DNA of 64,000 nucleotides from Epiperipatus broadwayi. Its lineage: Eukaryota; Onychophora; Udeonychophora; Euonychophora; Peripatidae. Positions 10,170-21,644 of this stretch are shown in pieces (the stretch's first letter is position 1; each line of letters begins with the position of its first letter). The translations under genes and the position numbers were made by a program. The stretch covers positions 2,014,700-2,078,699 of the forward strand of contig JAQFVV010000186.1 of the NCBI GenBank assembly GCA_028023455.1, written 5' to 3'. The notes under the pieces are model-generated. The model was not told the origin of the DNA and made no database searches. It was given only the letters and a program-made list of their open reading frames with translations.

Positions 10170-11205
10170 CTTAATTTAAGCAAAAACAAAATATTTTTAT
10201 AGCAAGAATCTTAGTTTATTCCCAATAATTTGATGTGGAAAAAGATATTAACTATTATTAAAATAAGATTTTATTTATAAAAATCTAATAAAAAACAGAA
10301 CCTATTCACTGGGCTGACTTTAAATAATTCTAATATGAATAATAATATTCTCACAAAATAAGTATTAAATAAACTCACAAAAGAGAAGATCTAAATCAAT
10401 AATCTTTTTATTCTGAAAACAAAGTTCTCAATGTGAAGAATTAATGAAAGTGACTTCCAAATAAAAATGTAAACTAATATAAAAACCTCTATTAATTTTC
10501 AACTAATTCCATCGTCCTCTATCTTTAACCATCAGGTAACAACTCTCAATTCAAACCATATAATTCTATAATTAAAAATCACTTCTTTTCTTTTCAAAAA
10601 CTTTATTTGATGTATATATATATCTACTTATTTCCAACGTTTCGACTATCTTTACTCTATAGTCATTTTCAAGGATTTGACTCTCTTCTCAAAAAACTTT
10701 CCCTTTTTACATTTTTTATCCAAAAAACCAATTGTTACAATAAAAAACTTATTTCCTTTTTCTTTCTTATATACTTCAAAAAGGAAAAAGTTAACTGATT
10801 ATTAAAAATAAAAGAATTGGCATTCTTATCAGTAAGATCACAAATGAAGAATAGTGACATCTTGACTTTTTTTTTGCAATAAATATCCCACAAATAAAAA
10901 CAAATTGTAAATTCTATATTGAAAAACTAATAATACAAACATATTTTTTCTCCATAATCCTAAAGTCTAGTTATTTAGAAAAAGCCATTCGTAATCTACT
11001 AGAGTGTGACAAAGATGTACTTCAATAAATTATTTGAACTTGAGTAATATTATCAAGAAAAAAGATTCTGGATATTCCTCATAATATGCAGGTCAATCCT
11101 AAAAGAACCATCTTATTTAATGGTTATAATCCATTCTACTCTACTGTAATCTATACTGCCTGTTTCTAATGTGGAAAAGTACTTAAATTCACTAAACATC
11201 ACATG
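10170..11205. other. No recognised gene
   Basis: AT-rich, with a short TA run near 10612-10622. An ORF from 10607 is rich in Phe, Leu and Lys and looks like composition bias. Confidence 0.4.
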
Positions 11206-11209
11206 ATCA

Positions 11210-11394
11210 CCATTTATTATGCTTACACAAATTATTTAGACAGTGGCAAAACTCCATACAGTAGTGCCACTCAATGTAAACCAGAGTAATCATCGGATGC
11301 AGGAAGATTTAGGTTTATGCATAAAATCCCTATCTAGTACCTACTCATCCATATCCCCAGCTAGTTTCTAGTTTATGGCTTTCATCAGTAAGAT
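11210..11394 (-). mobile_element. Hammerhead retrozyme fragment, family A
   Basis: Minus-strand match to the 456-bp retrozyme unit, including GGCAAAACTCCATACAGTA, CCTATCTAGTACCTACTCAT and the ribozyme. The ribozyme at about 11347-11392 reads CUGAUGA, AAGCCAUAAACUA, GAAAC, UAGC: the cut triplet has lost its U. The upper end abuts the palindrome arm at 11395. Confidence 0.7.
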
Positions 11395-13105
11395 ACTGTG
11401 ACAGTCAGATGATGTATGTTGGTTTAACCCAGTTCGAATACTAGGCGAAAGTACCTCGAGGCCATCCATACGTGAGATATTAAATCAAGAATACTATGAT
11501 CTCTGCCCTATTTGCCTATTCTCGAAGCTAATTACGAACAAACAACATTATATGAGACACACATAAATTATTTTCTCACCGGCCACAAAGCTTAGCAACA
11601 GAGGTGGAAACATGGACGGGTACACCTATGGGGCTAAATAGTTAAATGTGCATAAAAGTGCTACGAACCATGTGTTTTGCATGCCTGGATCATTGGAAAA
11701 GTAAAATAAAGCATTATAATAAAATTAGAAAACTCAAGCTTTTTATAGTTAAATAATATGTTTAATTAACAGCTTTAAAATATGAATAATGATTTAATGG
11801 CCTCCGCTATTCCCCTAAATTAATGAAAACTAATTAGACAATAAAAACAGATTAATATGTTTGCGGTCTAAATCTTTTCTTCCCAATTTTATTAAAATTG
11901 TCAACCCGAATCTCCTCGATAAAGTGCAATAATAAAAATCTTTCACAAAGTATTTTTTAATTGCTTTGCGCTAAAACAGAGTTTAAAAATTATTTTAAAC
12001 ATATATAGCTAAATCTGATATATGTAATAAGCTAGTGGTGGACAAAAGAAGCATTATCGAGGAGATCAAGTTGGCAAACAAAAGGAAACTTACTCGTATT
12101 GAATTTTACAAATATAATGAAAATTGGAAAGAGATTTAAATGAAAAACTAACCTTTAAACTTAACTGCACCAGAATACGAAATATTTATAAACATTAGTA
12201 ATGAAGAATAGCGAATGAAAAAGGGTTAAATATATAGATATATATATTGTGTGATCATCTATCTATATATTTAACCCTTTTTCCTTCACTATTCTTCATT
12301 ACTAATGTTTATAAATATTTCGTATTCTGGTGCAGTTAAGTTTAAAGGTTAGTTTTTCATTTAAATCTCTTTCCAATTTTCATTATATTTATAAAATTCA
12401 ATATGAGTAAGTTTCCTTTTGTTTGCCAACTTGATCTCCTCGATAACGCTTCTTTTGTCCACCACTAGCTTATTACATATATCAGATTTAGCTATATATG
12501 TTTAAAATAATTTTTAAACTCTGTTTTAGCGCAAAGCAATTAAAAAATACTTTGTGAAAGATTTTTATTATTGCACTTTATCGAGGAGATTCGGGTTGAC
12601 AATTTTAATAAAATTGGGAAGAAAAGAGTTAGACTGCAAACATATTAATCTGTTTTTATTGTCTAATTAGTTTTCATTAATTTAGGGAAATAGCGGAGGC
12701 CATTAAATCATTATTCATATTTTAAAGCTGTTAATTAAACATATTATTTAACTATAAAAAGCTTGAGTTTTCTAATTTTATTATAATGCTTTATTTTACT
12801 TTTCCAATGATCCAGGTATACAAAACACATGTTTCATAGCACTTTTATGCACATTTAACTATTTAGCCTCATAGGTGTTCCTGTCCATGTCTCTACCTCT
12901 GTTATTAAGCTTTGTGGCCGGTGAGAAAATAATTTATGTGTGTCTCAGATAATGTTGTTTGTTCGTAATTAGCTTCGAGAATAGGCAAATAGGGCAGTGG
13001 TCATAGTATTCTTGATTTTATATCTCGCGTATGGATGGCCTCGAGGTACTTTTGCTTAGTATTCAAACTGGGTTAAACCAACATACATCATCTGACTGTC
13101 ACAGT
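11395..13105. mobile_element. Long perfect-type palindrome, two arms of about 846 bp
   Basis: Left arm 11395-12240 and right arm 12260-13105 are inverted copies with few differences; the loop is only about 19 bp (12241-12259). The outer ends read ACTGTGACAG and its complement. Shared landmarks include CTCGAGGCCATCCATACG and GGAGATCAAGTTGGCAAAC. No coding frame is visible in the arms. It resembles a fold-back transposon with very long inverted repeats. Confidence 0.85.
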
Positions 13106-13170
13106 AAAAAAATTTTTTCTGCATTCTGGTGCCCCATGTTGGGCTAAAGAAAGCGGAAAAAAAATTTTTT
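13106..13170. repeat. Spacer with self-complementary ends
   Basis: A 65-bp spacer beginning and ending in AAAAAAATTTTTT-type runs, with CTGGTGCCCCATGTTGGGC inside. Together with the adjacent arms (CTGTCACAGT and ACTGTGACAG) it forms the centre of a second palindrome. Confidence 0.7.
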
Positions 13171-14040
13171 ACTGTGACAGTCAGATGATGTATGTTGGTT
13201 TAACCCAGTTCGAATACTAAGCAAAAGTACCTCAAGGCCATCCATATGCGGGATATTAAATCAAGAATACTATGACCTCTGCCCTGTTCACCTATTCTCG
13301 AGGCTAACTACTAACCAATAACCTTATCTGAGACATGCATAAATTATTTTTCAACCGGCCAAGCTTAGCATCAGCGGAGAGAAACATGGGCGGGAACACC
13401 TAAGGAGCTAAATAGTTAAATGTGCAATAAAAGTACTAAGAAACATGTGTTTTGCGTGCCTGGATCATTGGAAAAGGAAAATAAAGCATTATAATAAAAT
13501 TAGGAAACTCAAGCTTTTGATAGTTAAATAATATGTTTAATTAGTGGCTTTAAAATATTAATAATGACTTAATGGCCTCCACTATTCCCCTAAATTAATG
13601 AAACAAACTAATTAGACAATAAAAACAGATTAATATATTTGCGGTCTAAATCTTTTCTTCCCAATTTTATTAAAATTGTCAACCCGAATCTCCTCGATAA
13701 AGTGCAATAATAAAAATCTTTCATAAAGCATTTTTTAATTGCTTTGCACTAAAACAGAGTTTAAAAATTATTTAAAACGTATATAGCTAAATCTGATATA
13801 AGTAATAAGCTAGTGTCGGACAAAAGAAGCGTTATCGAGGAGATCAAGTTGGCAAACAAAAGGAAACTTACTCGTATTGAATTTTACAAATATAATGAAA
13901 ATTGGAAAGAGATTTAAATGAAAAACTAACCTTTAAACTTAACTGCAATGGAATATGAAATATTTATAAACGTTAGTAATGAAGAATAGCGAAGGAAAAA
14001 AAAGGTTAAATATATAGATAGATGATCACACAATATATAT
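13171..14040 (+). mobile_element. Third arm of the palindromic element
   Basis: Repeats the left arm (11395-12240) in the same orientation from ACTGTGACAG at 13171 to about 14020 with scattered substitutions. It is followed by GATGATCACACAATATATAT, the loop of the first palindrome in inverted orientation relative to the arm. The matching fourth arm is absent. Confidence 0.8.
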
Positions 14041-15080
14041 CTAAGACTAGTCTAATAAAAAAATGGTTACATTACAAATATAATTAAATACAACAATTTA
14101 TAATATAATTCAGTGAAGCACTTAAAAGAGGGTATGAATAAAAAAAGTAGAAAGTAAATAGTTCAATGGAGGAGAGATACTATTACCATCCTGGTTCCTT
14201 GGTCATGTTCCATCGACGAGCGTAGCTTGATCCATCCATCGATAGGTATTTGTCCGGACAATGAAAATATGTAGCATGGTTTCATGAAAAATCCTACAGA
14301 CATGGCACAGAGTTCAGATCACTATTAGGTGGATACTACGGCATTTTGGATGGTATTTAGGAACCTCGGTGATAGGCAAAGCTATTTATTTGCCTAGCCA
14401 AGCATAGTAGAATCCATCAAATTCATATGACTTTTATGGAATAAAAATCTCAACAAGCAAAAGCAAAATCTGAAAGCGTTCTCCAAAGAGAAATCTGAAT
14501 GCCAGCAAGAAAACTCTGAATAACAGCCAGAAAACTCTGAATAACCAAGTCTTTTGTTCTCACTTTTATTTATACCCTCTTTGTCAGCTACCTTCTATTG
14601 TTTGTATGATCTTAGATCTTGATAAGCCCACCCACATGCTCCTTTGTTTCAAGGTAACATTTTCTAAAAATAACCTTTACTTTTTTACTCTAAATTTCTT
14701 TCTTTAAACTTTGAATTTTATTAATTAAAAAAGAAAGAGAAGGCCATCTTTAATTTGCCTTGAATGGGCTAATTAATTAAAAATATACATTCTTTTAGAA
14801 AATGTTGGCGGGCTTATCTCAAAATCAAATCATACTAAATATTTTAACAAGATTTAAAAAGAAAAATACATTCTTATTTCTTTTAATAAAATAAGCATTT
14901 TATTTCAGCAGAATTTTGCATTAACTCATATATATACGCTTGACGTATGTATATGTTTGACTAATAGATTTTACAAGTGATTTTTATTAACAGGAATCTA
15001 ATCTTAGAATGGAATTTATTTAACACAAAATATTTAACTGCAATACAAATTTAATAAGCATAATTAATTTTAGCTTTAAT
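14041..15080. other. No recognised gene
   Basis: Non-coding. Contains a GC-richer stretch (14180-14400) and a short duplication of AGAAAACTCTGAATAAC (14508-14545). It may be an LTR-type or other repeat that I cannot name. Confidence 0.35.
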
Positions 15081-15099
15081 GCAAAACCCTGCTGATATT

Positions 15100-15345
15100 G
15101 GACTATAAACTTAATTCAGGTCTATAATACTAATTAAGTTTATAGGAGGCTGTGAAGCATGGATCGGACTTCAGATCCATTGCTTCAATACTAAGATAAA
15201 AGGTGGCTGCTGGATGGAAGGTTGAATTAGATTCTAAGATCTAGGTGCTCTAAGATCCGAGGCTCCTCACTGATGAGAGCCACAAGCTAAAAACTAGTCT
15301 TGGGGATATTGGATGAGTAGGCACTACTATATGGAGAGTTTTGCC
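15100..15345 (+). mobile_element. Hammerhead retrozyme fragment, family A
   Basis: Plus-strand copy of the retrozyme: AAAGGTGGCTGCTGGATGGA, GATCTAGGTGCTCTAAGATC, the ribozyme, then GGATGAGTAGGCACTACTAT and GGAGAGTTTTGCCTCTGTTT. The orientation is opposite to the copy at 11210. Confidence 0.75.
15255..15314 (+). ncRNA. Hammerhead ribozyme, family A, one core change
   Basis: AUCCGA-loop-CCUCA, CUGAUGA, stem II AGC-CACAA-GCU, AAAAC, UA, GUC, UUGGGG, AUAUUGGAU. Both segments of stem I can pair, but G12 is A and one extra U follows the cut site. Confidence 0.65.
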
Positions 15346-15349
15346 TCTG

Positions 15350-16030
15350 TTTTTCAAATTCACAAAGCTAATCCATCCAGATAATCAATAAACCAGTAAT
15401 GATATAGCTGTGATCTAAAAAAAAATGTATCTCTTATTGATAACAATTTCAACGCTAAAGTATCTGCAACAGATGTTAATATATAATACTAATAAAGGCT
15501 TTAACATTTAAAAAGCTATTCAATATTGGTTTCTGAAAAATCCAGAAATACTGGTTAATGTATAGTGAATCATGTAATGGTACAGGAGCATTGTTAAAAT
15601 TTTTGGAATCATTACAAAATTTTTTTAAAAAAAAGTTCTTAATAATTGTATCATTTTAAGTACTTTTATGAATAAATATATGAAACAAAGGGATTCCTAA
15701 AAAATGAGTCATACAGCCTCAGTTTGCTTTATGAAAGCTGTGCCACATTAGTAATACCATTAAAAACATTAGTAAGTACAATGTAATTCATGATAATTAA
15801 CTTTCAAGTGACATCAATGTTTAAGATTTTTCTACAATGACTTAAATATATGTATGACGTGTGTAAATTTGATTTTGAAACCTCATCTGATGCATTAGGA
15901 ATTATCAACTAGCTTTTAATAAATCACCAGATAAGAAAGTGATAAAAAAATCATTTGTGTAAAATAATCTTTTTAAAAAACGTGTAAAACTGGCAAAATT
16001 CAATAATATAACTTTGTATAAAACACACAC
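15350..16030. other. No recognised gene
   Basis: AT-rich DNA with no element recognised. Confidence 0.4.
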
Positions 16031-16037
16031 AGAAATA

Positions 16038-16127
16038 TGAGGTCAGCGATAGCTGCTTTGTAAGCAGTTGTTCCGGGTTAGTGGTTTCGCTTCCCGGTTG
16101 ATACTATAACACATGAGAAAAAAAAAT
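16038..16127 (+). mobile_element. tRNA-derived SINE, copy 3 (diverged)
   Basis: ATGAGGTCAGCGATAGCTGC, GTAAGCAG, a diverged B-box region TTTCGCTTCCCGGTTGATAC, TATAACACATGAG and an A run. It lacks the first bases of the family. Confidence 0.65.
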
Positions 16128-17680
16128 TGATTCCAACAATTTTAGCAAACCGTAAGTAACTTATGACTTGCAAATTAGTAAATGATGTAGCTTATCAACT
16201 AATTAATACTGACTATAAATTTAATCATAAAATCTGAAAATAGATTGATATTAATAGATATTGATAAAGTAAATGTTATTTTAATGTTTATTTAATTGAA
16301 ATGTTTCTTCGGTATACAGGCTTGCTAATTATCATAATAACGTTTTTCAACTTAGTTTTTTCATGAAGATTTACAATTATTGATGTATGCATTTTTATTA
16401 AGATTAAAATATCAATACGTCACAGTTCTAGTGTGATTATGATTATCATCATCACCAATTTACCCAATTGAGGCTAGTGTTATAATAAGTTTTTATTTTA
16501 TTTTACAGTTGAAATGTTTTTCATCACAGTAATAAATTAAGATACTCTAAAATGTATATAAATATCTAAACCATTATATATGATGTGATGCACTGTGACT
16601 TCTCTTTATATGAATTCAGGAATCTCTCCGCAACTATGCCCAGAGGAACCTGTTAGCCACTTTGAATCTCTTTCCATTCCCCATCCCAAGTTTTCCCATA
16701 TTCTTTTCTACCCTACTCCATCCTATTTCCACAACAGAATGTTTGTCAACTCCATGGCCTTTAGATCTAAAACCCATTTTTCCCAAACCAATCATAAAAA
16801 CCAATAAGCCACTTTCTGGATAATCACTTTGTTCATATTTATTCTTCCACAACTTCATTATTTGTATCCTTTCTGTTTTCAGGCATTTACATCTAATTAA
16901 CAGATGCCTAATATTTTCTATACCTTCCTTACACAGCTTGCAGACTAAATCACATATTTCTCCATTTAGGTGTATATTCTCTTGTTACTAAAGATCCCAT
17001 TCAAGCCTTAAACAATAAACTACTTTCCTTGCTATTATCATAAATTACCTCACCCCCAATATTTGGTTTACTTCTATAATTATTTAAACTCTTTTTATGC
17101 TCCATACTAGCTCTTCATCTCTCCAATTCCCTATTCTTTATTAATGTATCTATTCTTCTATTCCATTCCTTAACACTAAAATGCTCAACAATTCTCCTAA
17201 CACAATCATCCCACCTTTTGTATAAGGATACTGACATAAATTCTTCATCTAAATCTTCTGCATAACACATTACTTTTCACACCCATCTTGATGCCTGCCC
17301 TTTATTCATAACCCAATTAAATACTATTTTGGCTATTCTTTTATTATACATAAACTGTAATCTACCAAACATTTTCATTTGCTTTTTGCATCTCTCATAT
17401 AAAAACTTGACCATCCCATTTCTCTTTAAATTGCCTCCTTTGCTGTCCACACTTCTGCATGTCTTCCTACTTCTCTTTGTACTTTTTCTAAGTAAACATA
17501 TAATGCATCATTACCATATGTTAATCTTGCTACTGCTACTCCCTTCCATACAATCCTAGCTACATTGTATCTATTATAAACAGAGCAAAACTCTCCATAC
17601 AGTATTGCCACCTGTGCTAAACAGAGTAATCAATGGATGCCAGAAGGCTTGTGCATAAAATCCCTATCTAATGCCTACTC

Positions 17681-17739
17681 ATCCAATATCCCCAGACTAG
17701 TTTCTGGCTTGTGGCCTTCATCAGTGAGGAGCTTTGGAT
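17681..17739 (-). ncRNA. Hammerhead ribozyme, family A, unit 1
   Basis: Minus strand: AUCCAA-AGCU-CCUCA, CUGAUGA, A-GGC-CACAA-GCC-A, GAAAC, UA, GUC, cut, UGGGG-AUA-UUGGAU. Stem I is two helices (CCUCA/UGGGG and AUCCAA/UUGGAU) separated by an internal loop that could contact the CACAA loop of stem II, as in fast natural type I ribozymes. Stem III is AC/GU with a two-base loop. The first stem II position is an unusual A-A apposition. The cut is predicted between plus positions 17695 and 17694. Confidence 0.88.
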
Positions 17740-18136
17740 CTGAGAGCACTGCATCTAGATCTTAGGATCTAATGCAACCCTCTAGCAACCACCTTTTATC
17801 TCTACTTAACTACAAAACTATGAGAATGAAATTGAAAACACAAAAAATATTTTCAATCTAAGCTCAATAGCTTATATAGTCATATGGGTCTGAACTCAGT
17901 TCAGCACCCATACATTTTGGTGTCTTTGGCTCTTTTACAACCATAGCCACCACTATCCTATTAGGCAGGATTGGTGTTAAACCATTAAGCATCACATGAT
18001 CACATTTCCTATACTAGCACATTAATTGTTGATAAACAGAGCAAAACTCTCCATACAGTATTGCCACCTGTGCTAAACAGAGTAATCAATGGATGCCAGA
18101 AGGCTTGTGCATAAAATCCCTATCTAATGCCTACTC

Positions 18137-18195
18137 ATCCAATATCCCCAGACTAGTTTCTGGCTTGTGGCCTTCATCAGTGAGGAGCTTTGGAT
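18137..18195 (-). ncRNA. Hammerhead ribozyme, family A, unit 2
   Basis: Identical in sequence and predicted fold to the copy 456 bp below. The distance between the two cut sites sets the predicted monomer length. Confidence 0.88.
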
Positions 18196-18533
18196 CTGAG
18201 AGCACTGCATCTAGATCTTAGGATCTAATGCAACCCTCTAGCAACCACCTTTTATCTCTACTTAACTACAAAACTATGAGAATGAAATTGAAAACACAAA
18301 AAATATTTTCAATCTAAGCTCAATAGCTTATATAGTCATATGGGTCTGAACTCAGTTCAGCACCCATACATTTTGGTGTCTTTGGCTCTTTTACAACCAT
18401 AGCCACCACTATCCTATTAGGCAGGATTGGTGTTAAACCATTAAGCATCACATGATCACATTTCCTATACAAGCACATTAATTGTTGATAAACAGAGCAA
18501 AACTCTCCATACAGTATTGCCACCTGTGCTAAA

Positions 18534-18580
18534 CTCACTGATGAAGGCCACAAGCCAGAAACTAGTCTGGGAATATTGGA
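18534..18580 (+). ncRNA. Hammerhead ribozyme, family A, 5'-truncated
   Basis: CUGAUGA (18538-18544), AGGCCACAAGCCA, GAAAC, UA, GUC, UGGGAAU. The upstream stem I strand is lost at the inversion junction just before UCA. Confidence 0.75.
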
Positions 18581-20283
18581 TGAGTAGGCATTAGATAGGG
18601 ATTTTATGCACAAGCCTTCTGGCATCCATTGATTACTCTGTTTAGCACAGGTGGCAATACTGTATGGAGAGTTTTGCTCTGTTTATCAACAATTAATGTG
18701 CTAGTATAGGAAATGTGATCATGTGATGTATCTATTATAGGAGAACACTGTTAATTTCTTTATCAATCTCTTTTTCTTTGCTTCACTTCTCTTCCATTCA
18801 TCCAAGCAATATTTCTGATTACTTAAAATGATTCCCAAATAGTTATATTTGTTCACCACACTTAATTTTATATCCTCCAATAAAAATTCTTTGTCTTCTC
18901 TTTTCCCAAAATTAATCATTACTTTTAATTTTCTTCACTAAATTTAATTCCCATCTCTTTACCCACCTTTGTGCATGTCCTCAGCATAAATTCCATATCT
19001 TCCCTTCTTTTTGTACACAAAAAACATCAACCCCAAATAAAAGACCCGACAATGTTGACACCTATTTATAGTATATCTATCCCTCTTTTTAGTCTTTCTA
19101 TTATTCTCTCCATTTCTTTCAAATACAACAAAATAGGTGACAGGACATCTTTGTCTTAGTTCCACCCCATTTTTACTTTAACTGATTCTATATTCCCTAA
19201 TTGATACGTGTAGTAATTATTTTCATATAATTTCTTAATAATATCCACTAAATCTCCATACATTCCCAAATTTACTAAACTTACCCATAATCTATTTCTA
19301 TTTATTCTGTCATATGCCCTCTCTATATCTATAAAAATCATATATAACTGTCTACCTGTGTTCCTACTCATATCCATAAGTTACGTAACTACAAATAAAC
19401 TATATCTTATACGCCTATCTGATCGAAAACCTCCTTGTATTTCTCCCACTATATTATTTTCTTCCATCCATTTTGCAACCCTTCCAGCCACCTTAAATGA
19501 GAAAACTTTATATAGCACTGACATTACTGCTATCGGTCTATAATTGTTTAACATTCTATGATCATTACCCTTCCCTTTAAATAATAGCTTTACTCTTGTA
19601 TTACTTAAACTACCTGGAAATTCTCTCTTCTGTGCTCTTATTAAAACCTGATAATAGTTTTAATTTTGCCTTCTGCCCTAAATTCATAACCATCTCTACT
19701 GCCCATCCATCCAAATCTCTTGCCTTTCCATCTTTCAATTTCTTACTTGTCTCATCCAGTTCATTTTTTGTAAATCACAATTATGAATATCCAGTAATGC
19801 CCTCTGTTTAAAAGTCTATATCTCAATAATAGCGAACTTCAAAATGATACCAATTTGAAGTTGTACAGTAAATGATGTTAAATATTGAAATACAACCCAA
19901 CTCAAACACAGAGCATGAAATTTTAAATAAGCAAACGATCTTAAATTTTACTAATAAACTAACATGTTTACAAACTTATTAAAGAAAAACTAACCATTAG
20001 ATTTTAATCTTTAAATAACCTTCCAAACTATAAATGAAAATAAAGTTACCATCAATAAGTTTGTAAACATGTTAGTTTATTAGTAAAATTTAAGATCATT
20101 TGCTTATTTAAAATTTCATACTCTGTGTTTGAATTGGTTTGTATTTCAATATTTAACATTGTTTAGTGCACAACTTCAAATTGGTATCATTTTGTAGTTC
20201 ACTATCATTGAGATATAGACTTTTAAACAGAGGGCATTACTGGATATTCGTACATCACATCACATATAATGGTTTAGATATTT

Positions 20284-20880
20284 GTATGATTATCTCAGTT
20301 AGTGTTAATGGTAACTTTATTTATATATATATATATTTAGCAGTGGGTAAATAGTTACAAGTCCATCAGGTAACAGATAATATAATAGGCCCAAAATAAT
20401 AGTATCTCTTGGAAATAAAAGAATTAAGTTTATTTTCATAGTTGCAAATACGAATGTATCAATATGCTCAGTCAAATATTTTTGTATGTATATTAAAAAA
20501 GATAACTTTCACTAACTAATCATAACATATAATTGTAAGAGAAAAAAAAGCAAAACATTTCAAACAGTCCTAAAGTATTAAAATTTTTAATCATTCAAGG
20601 AAGTTATCAAGTTAGTTAAATTTATATAAAGTGGTTTATTTGTATTTGCAAAAAAAATAATATTTTTTACTTATTTTTATCTCTTTTCTTTTTTCTATAT
20701 TTTACAATTCATTATTATCAATAAACATGCATTGAACGTTTGGATGACTGGTTAAGATAATATAATTGTAAATAAATATTTATCCACAAACATGTGATAA
20801 TCCATAAAAGGAGATGTTACAGTTAATGTGTAAAATCCTTTTGCATATGTATATGCTTGTGCTTTATAAAGTAGTTTTTA
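20284..20880. other. No recognised gene
   Basis: AT-rich flank of the fold-back element, with a TA run at about 20321-20336. Confidence 0.4.
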
Positions 20881-20885
20881 TTGAT

Positions 20886-20985
20886 TTTCTTAATTTAGCT
20901 GAATGTACATTTGGTGCTAAGCATGAGCACCATAATCATAGTTTATGGTGCCATCACCAAAAGTGCACTCAGCTAAATTAAGAAA
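20886..20985. repeat. Hairpin-forming inverted repeat
   Basis: TTTCTTAATTTAGCTGA (20886-20902) is perfectly complementary to 20969-20985, and an inner stem AGCACCATAA/TTTATGGTGC continues the hairpin. It could be a small MITE or a structured RNA; there is no hammerhead core. Confidence 0.7.
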
Positions 20986-20989
20986 TAAA

Positions 20990-21640
20990 AATGATTTCAT
21001 ATGTACACAAAAGAATTACATATACAAATGAAGGAAAAATTAGTATTAGTTTGGATAAGTTTTGCTATCAAAAAGAGTGGAGTTAAAACCATTTATAGTG
21101 ACATCATTATGGTTAGCTTATTGTTCACCTAAGCCAGGTTTGGTGAAGACTGTCTCACAAACATAAGTACAAAAATAGAAAACTATAGTTAATATTTTTA
21201 TTATTAAAATTCATGGCCACATCATATATGTGTGGTTTAAATTTAAGCAGAATGTCTTGACAAATTCCAGTGGTTAATCTCTCAACTACCATGTGGCTCC
21301 ACATAAGTTAAATTGATATTATCCAAACTGAATTTGAAAAGACAGCCCTAGCATGAAAAAGAAGCATATCATAACATTTTAAAGATGTGTTTATTTTGTT
21401 TTGTCTGATTCCTAATAAAAAACACCATTGTAACTCCATCATAACTTTACCTCTCTATCCATCCTGGAAGAAAGAAAAAATATAACTACCAATTCTCACC
21501 TGTTAGACACCAAAACTGGGACTAATAAAATTAATCATTTATTAATCCAGGGAATAAATGTCATAGATTTTTCATGATATAAAGAAAGCCTACTTTTTAT
21601 ATAACCATGTATAATGACTAATGAATTAATTTATATATTT
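20990..21640. other. No recognised gene
   Basis: No element or exon signal recognised. Confidence 0.4.
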
Positions 21641-21644
21641 TCAG

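Larger units (their letters stand above)
17578..18728. mobile_element. Tandem hammerhead retrozyme, family A, with inverted 5' segment
   Basis: Two full units and a partial one lie in minus orientation: the landmark CAGAGCAAAACTCTCC recurs at 17581, 18037 and 18493, so the period is exactly 456 bp, and the two full units look identical. At about 18534 the sequence switches to a plus-oriented partial unit (18534-18728). The flanks share TATCTATTATA (left 17567-17577, right from about 18729), an 11-13 bp target duplication within the LINE frame. Each full unit has one complete hammerhead, so a transcript would be cut into 456-nt monomers. This is the layout described for retrozymes, non-autonomous retroelements that move through circular RNA. 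No protein is encoded. Confidence 0.88.
16591..19784 (-). pseudogene. LINE reverse transcriptase copy, minus strand, interrupted
   Basis: Read downward from 19784: NELDETSKKLKDGKARDLDG, then FKGKGNDHRMLNNYRPIAVM (RT block 0/1), IVGEIQGGFRSDRR, QLYMIFIDIERAYDRINRNR (the FIDIxxAYD block, around 19290-19345), YQLGNIESVKVKMG and RQRCP (the RQGCP block, near 19150), a damaged FADD region near 19000, and MINFGKREDKEF-KYNYLGIIL. The C-terminal part resumes at 17577 with VARIVWKGVAVARLTYGNDA. Several stops and frameshifts are present. The frame is broken at 17578-18728 by the retrozyme; removing that insert restores FSYNRY-NVARIV. Confidence 0.8.
16560..20283. mobile_element. Fold-back element split by a LINE insertion
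   Basis: Outer 31-bp inverted ends lie at 16560-16590 and 20253-20283 with one mismatch. The inner arms are 19785-19980 and 20053-20249. In the right arm, TGGATATTCGTACATCAC is continuous; in the left arm the corresponding point is separated by 3.2 kb of LINE sequence. The element was therefore already present when the LINE landed in its left arm. No transposase is visible; it resembles a MITE of about 530 bp. Confidence 0.75.

Noticed and set aside
13106-13170. A primer-binding-site-like motif (TGCCCCATGTTGGGC), suggesting an LTR retrotransposon
   Set aside because: The flanking arms are inverted, not direct, repeats, and no gag or pol is present.
16595-17611. Several ORFs of 60-76 residues on both strands
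   Set aside because: They are frames of, or antisense to, the C-terminal part of the minus-strand LINE.
18320-18625. A 101-residue minus-strand ORF inside the retrozyme
   Set aside because: It crosses the inversion junction and runs through the ribozyme; the repeat shows no other sign of coding.
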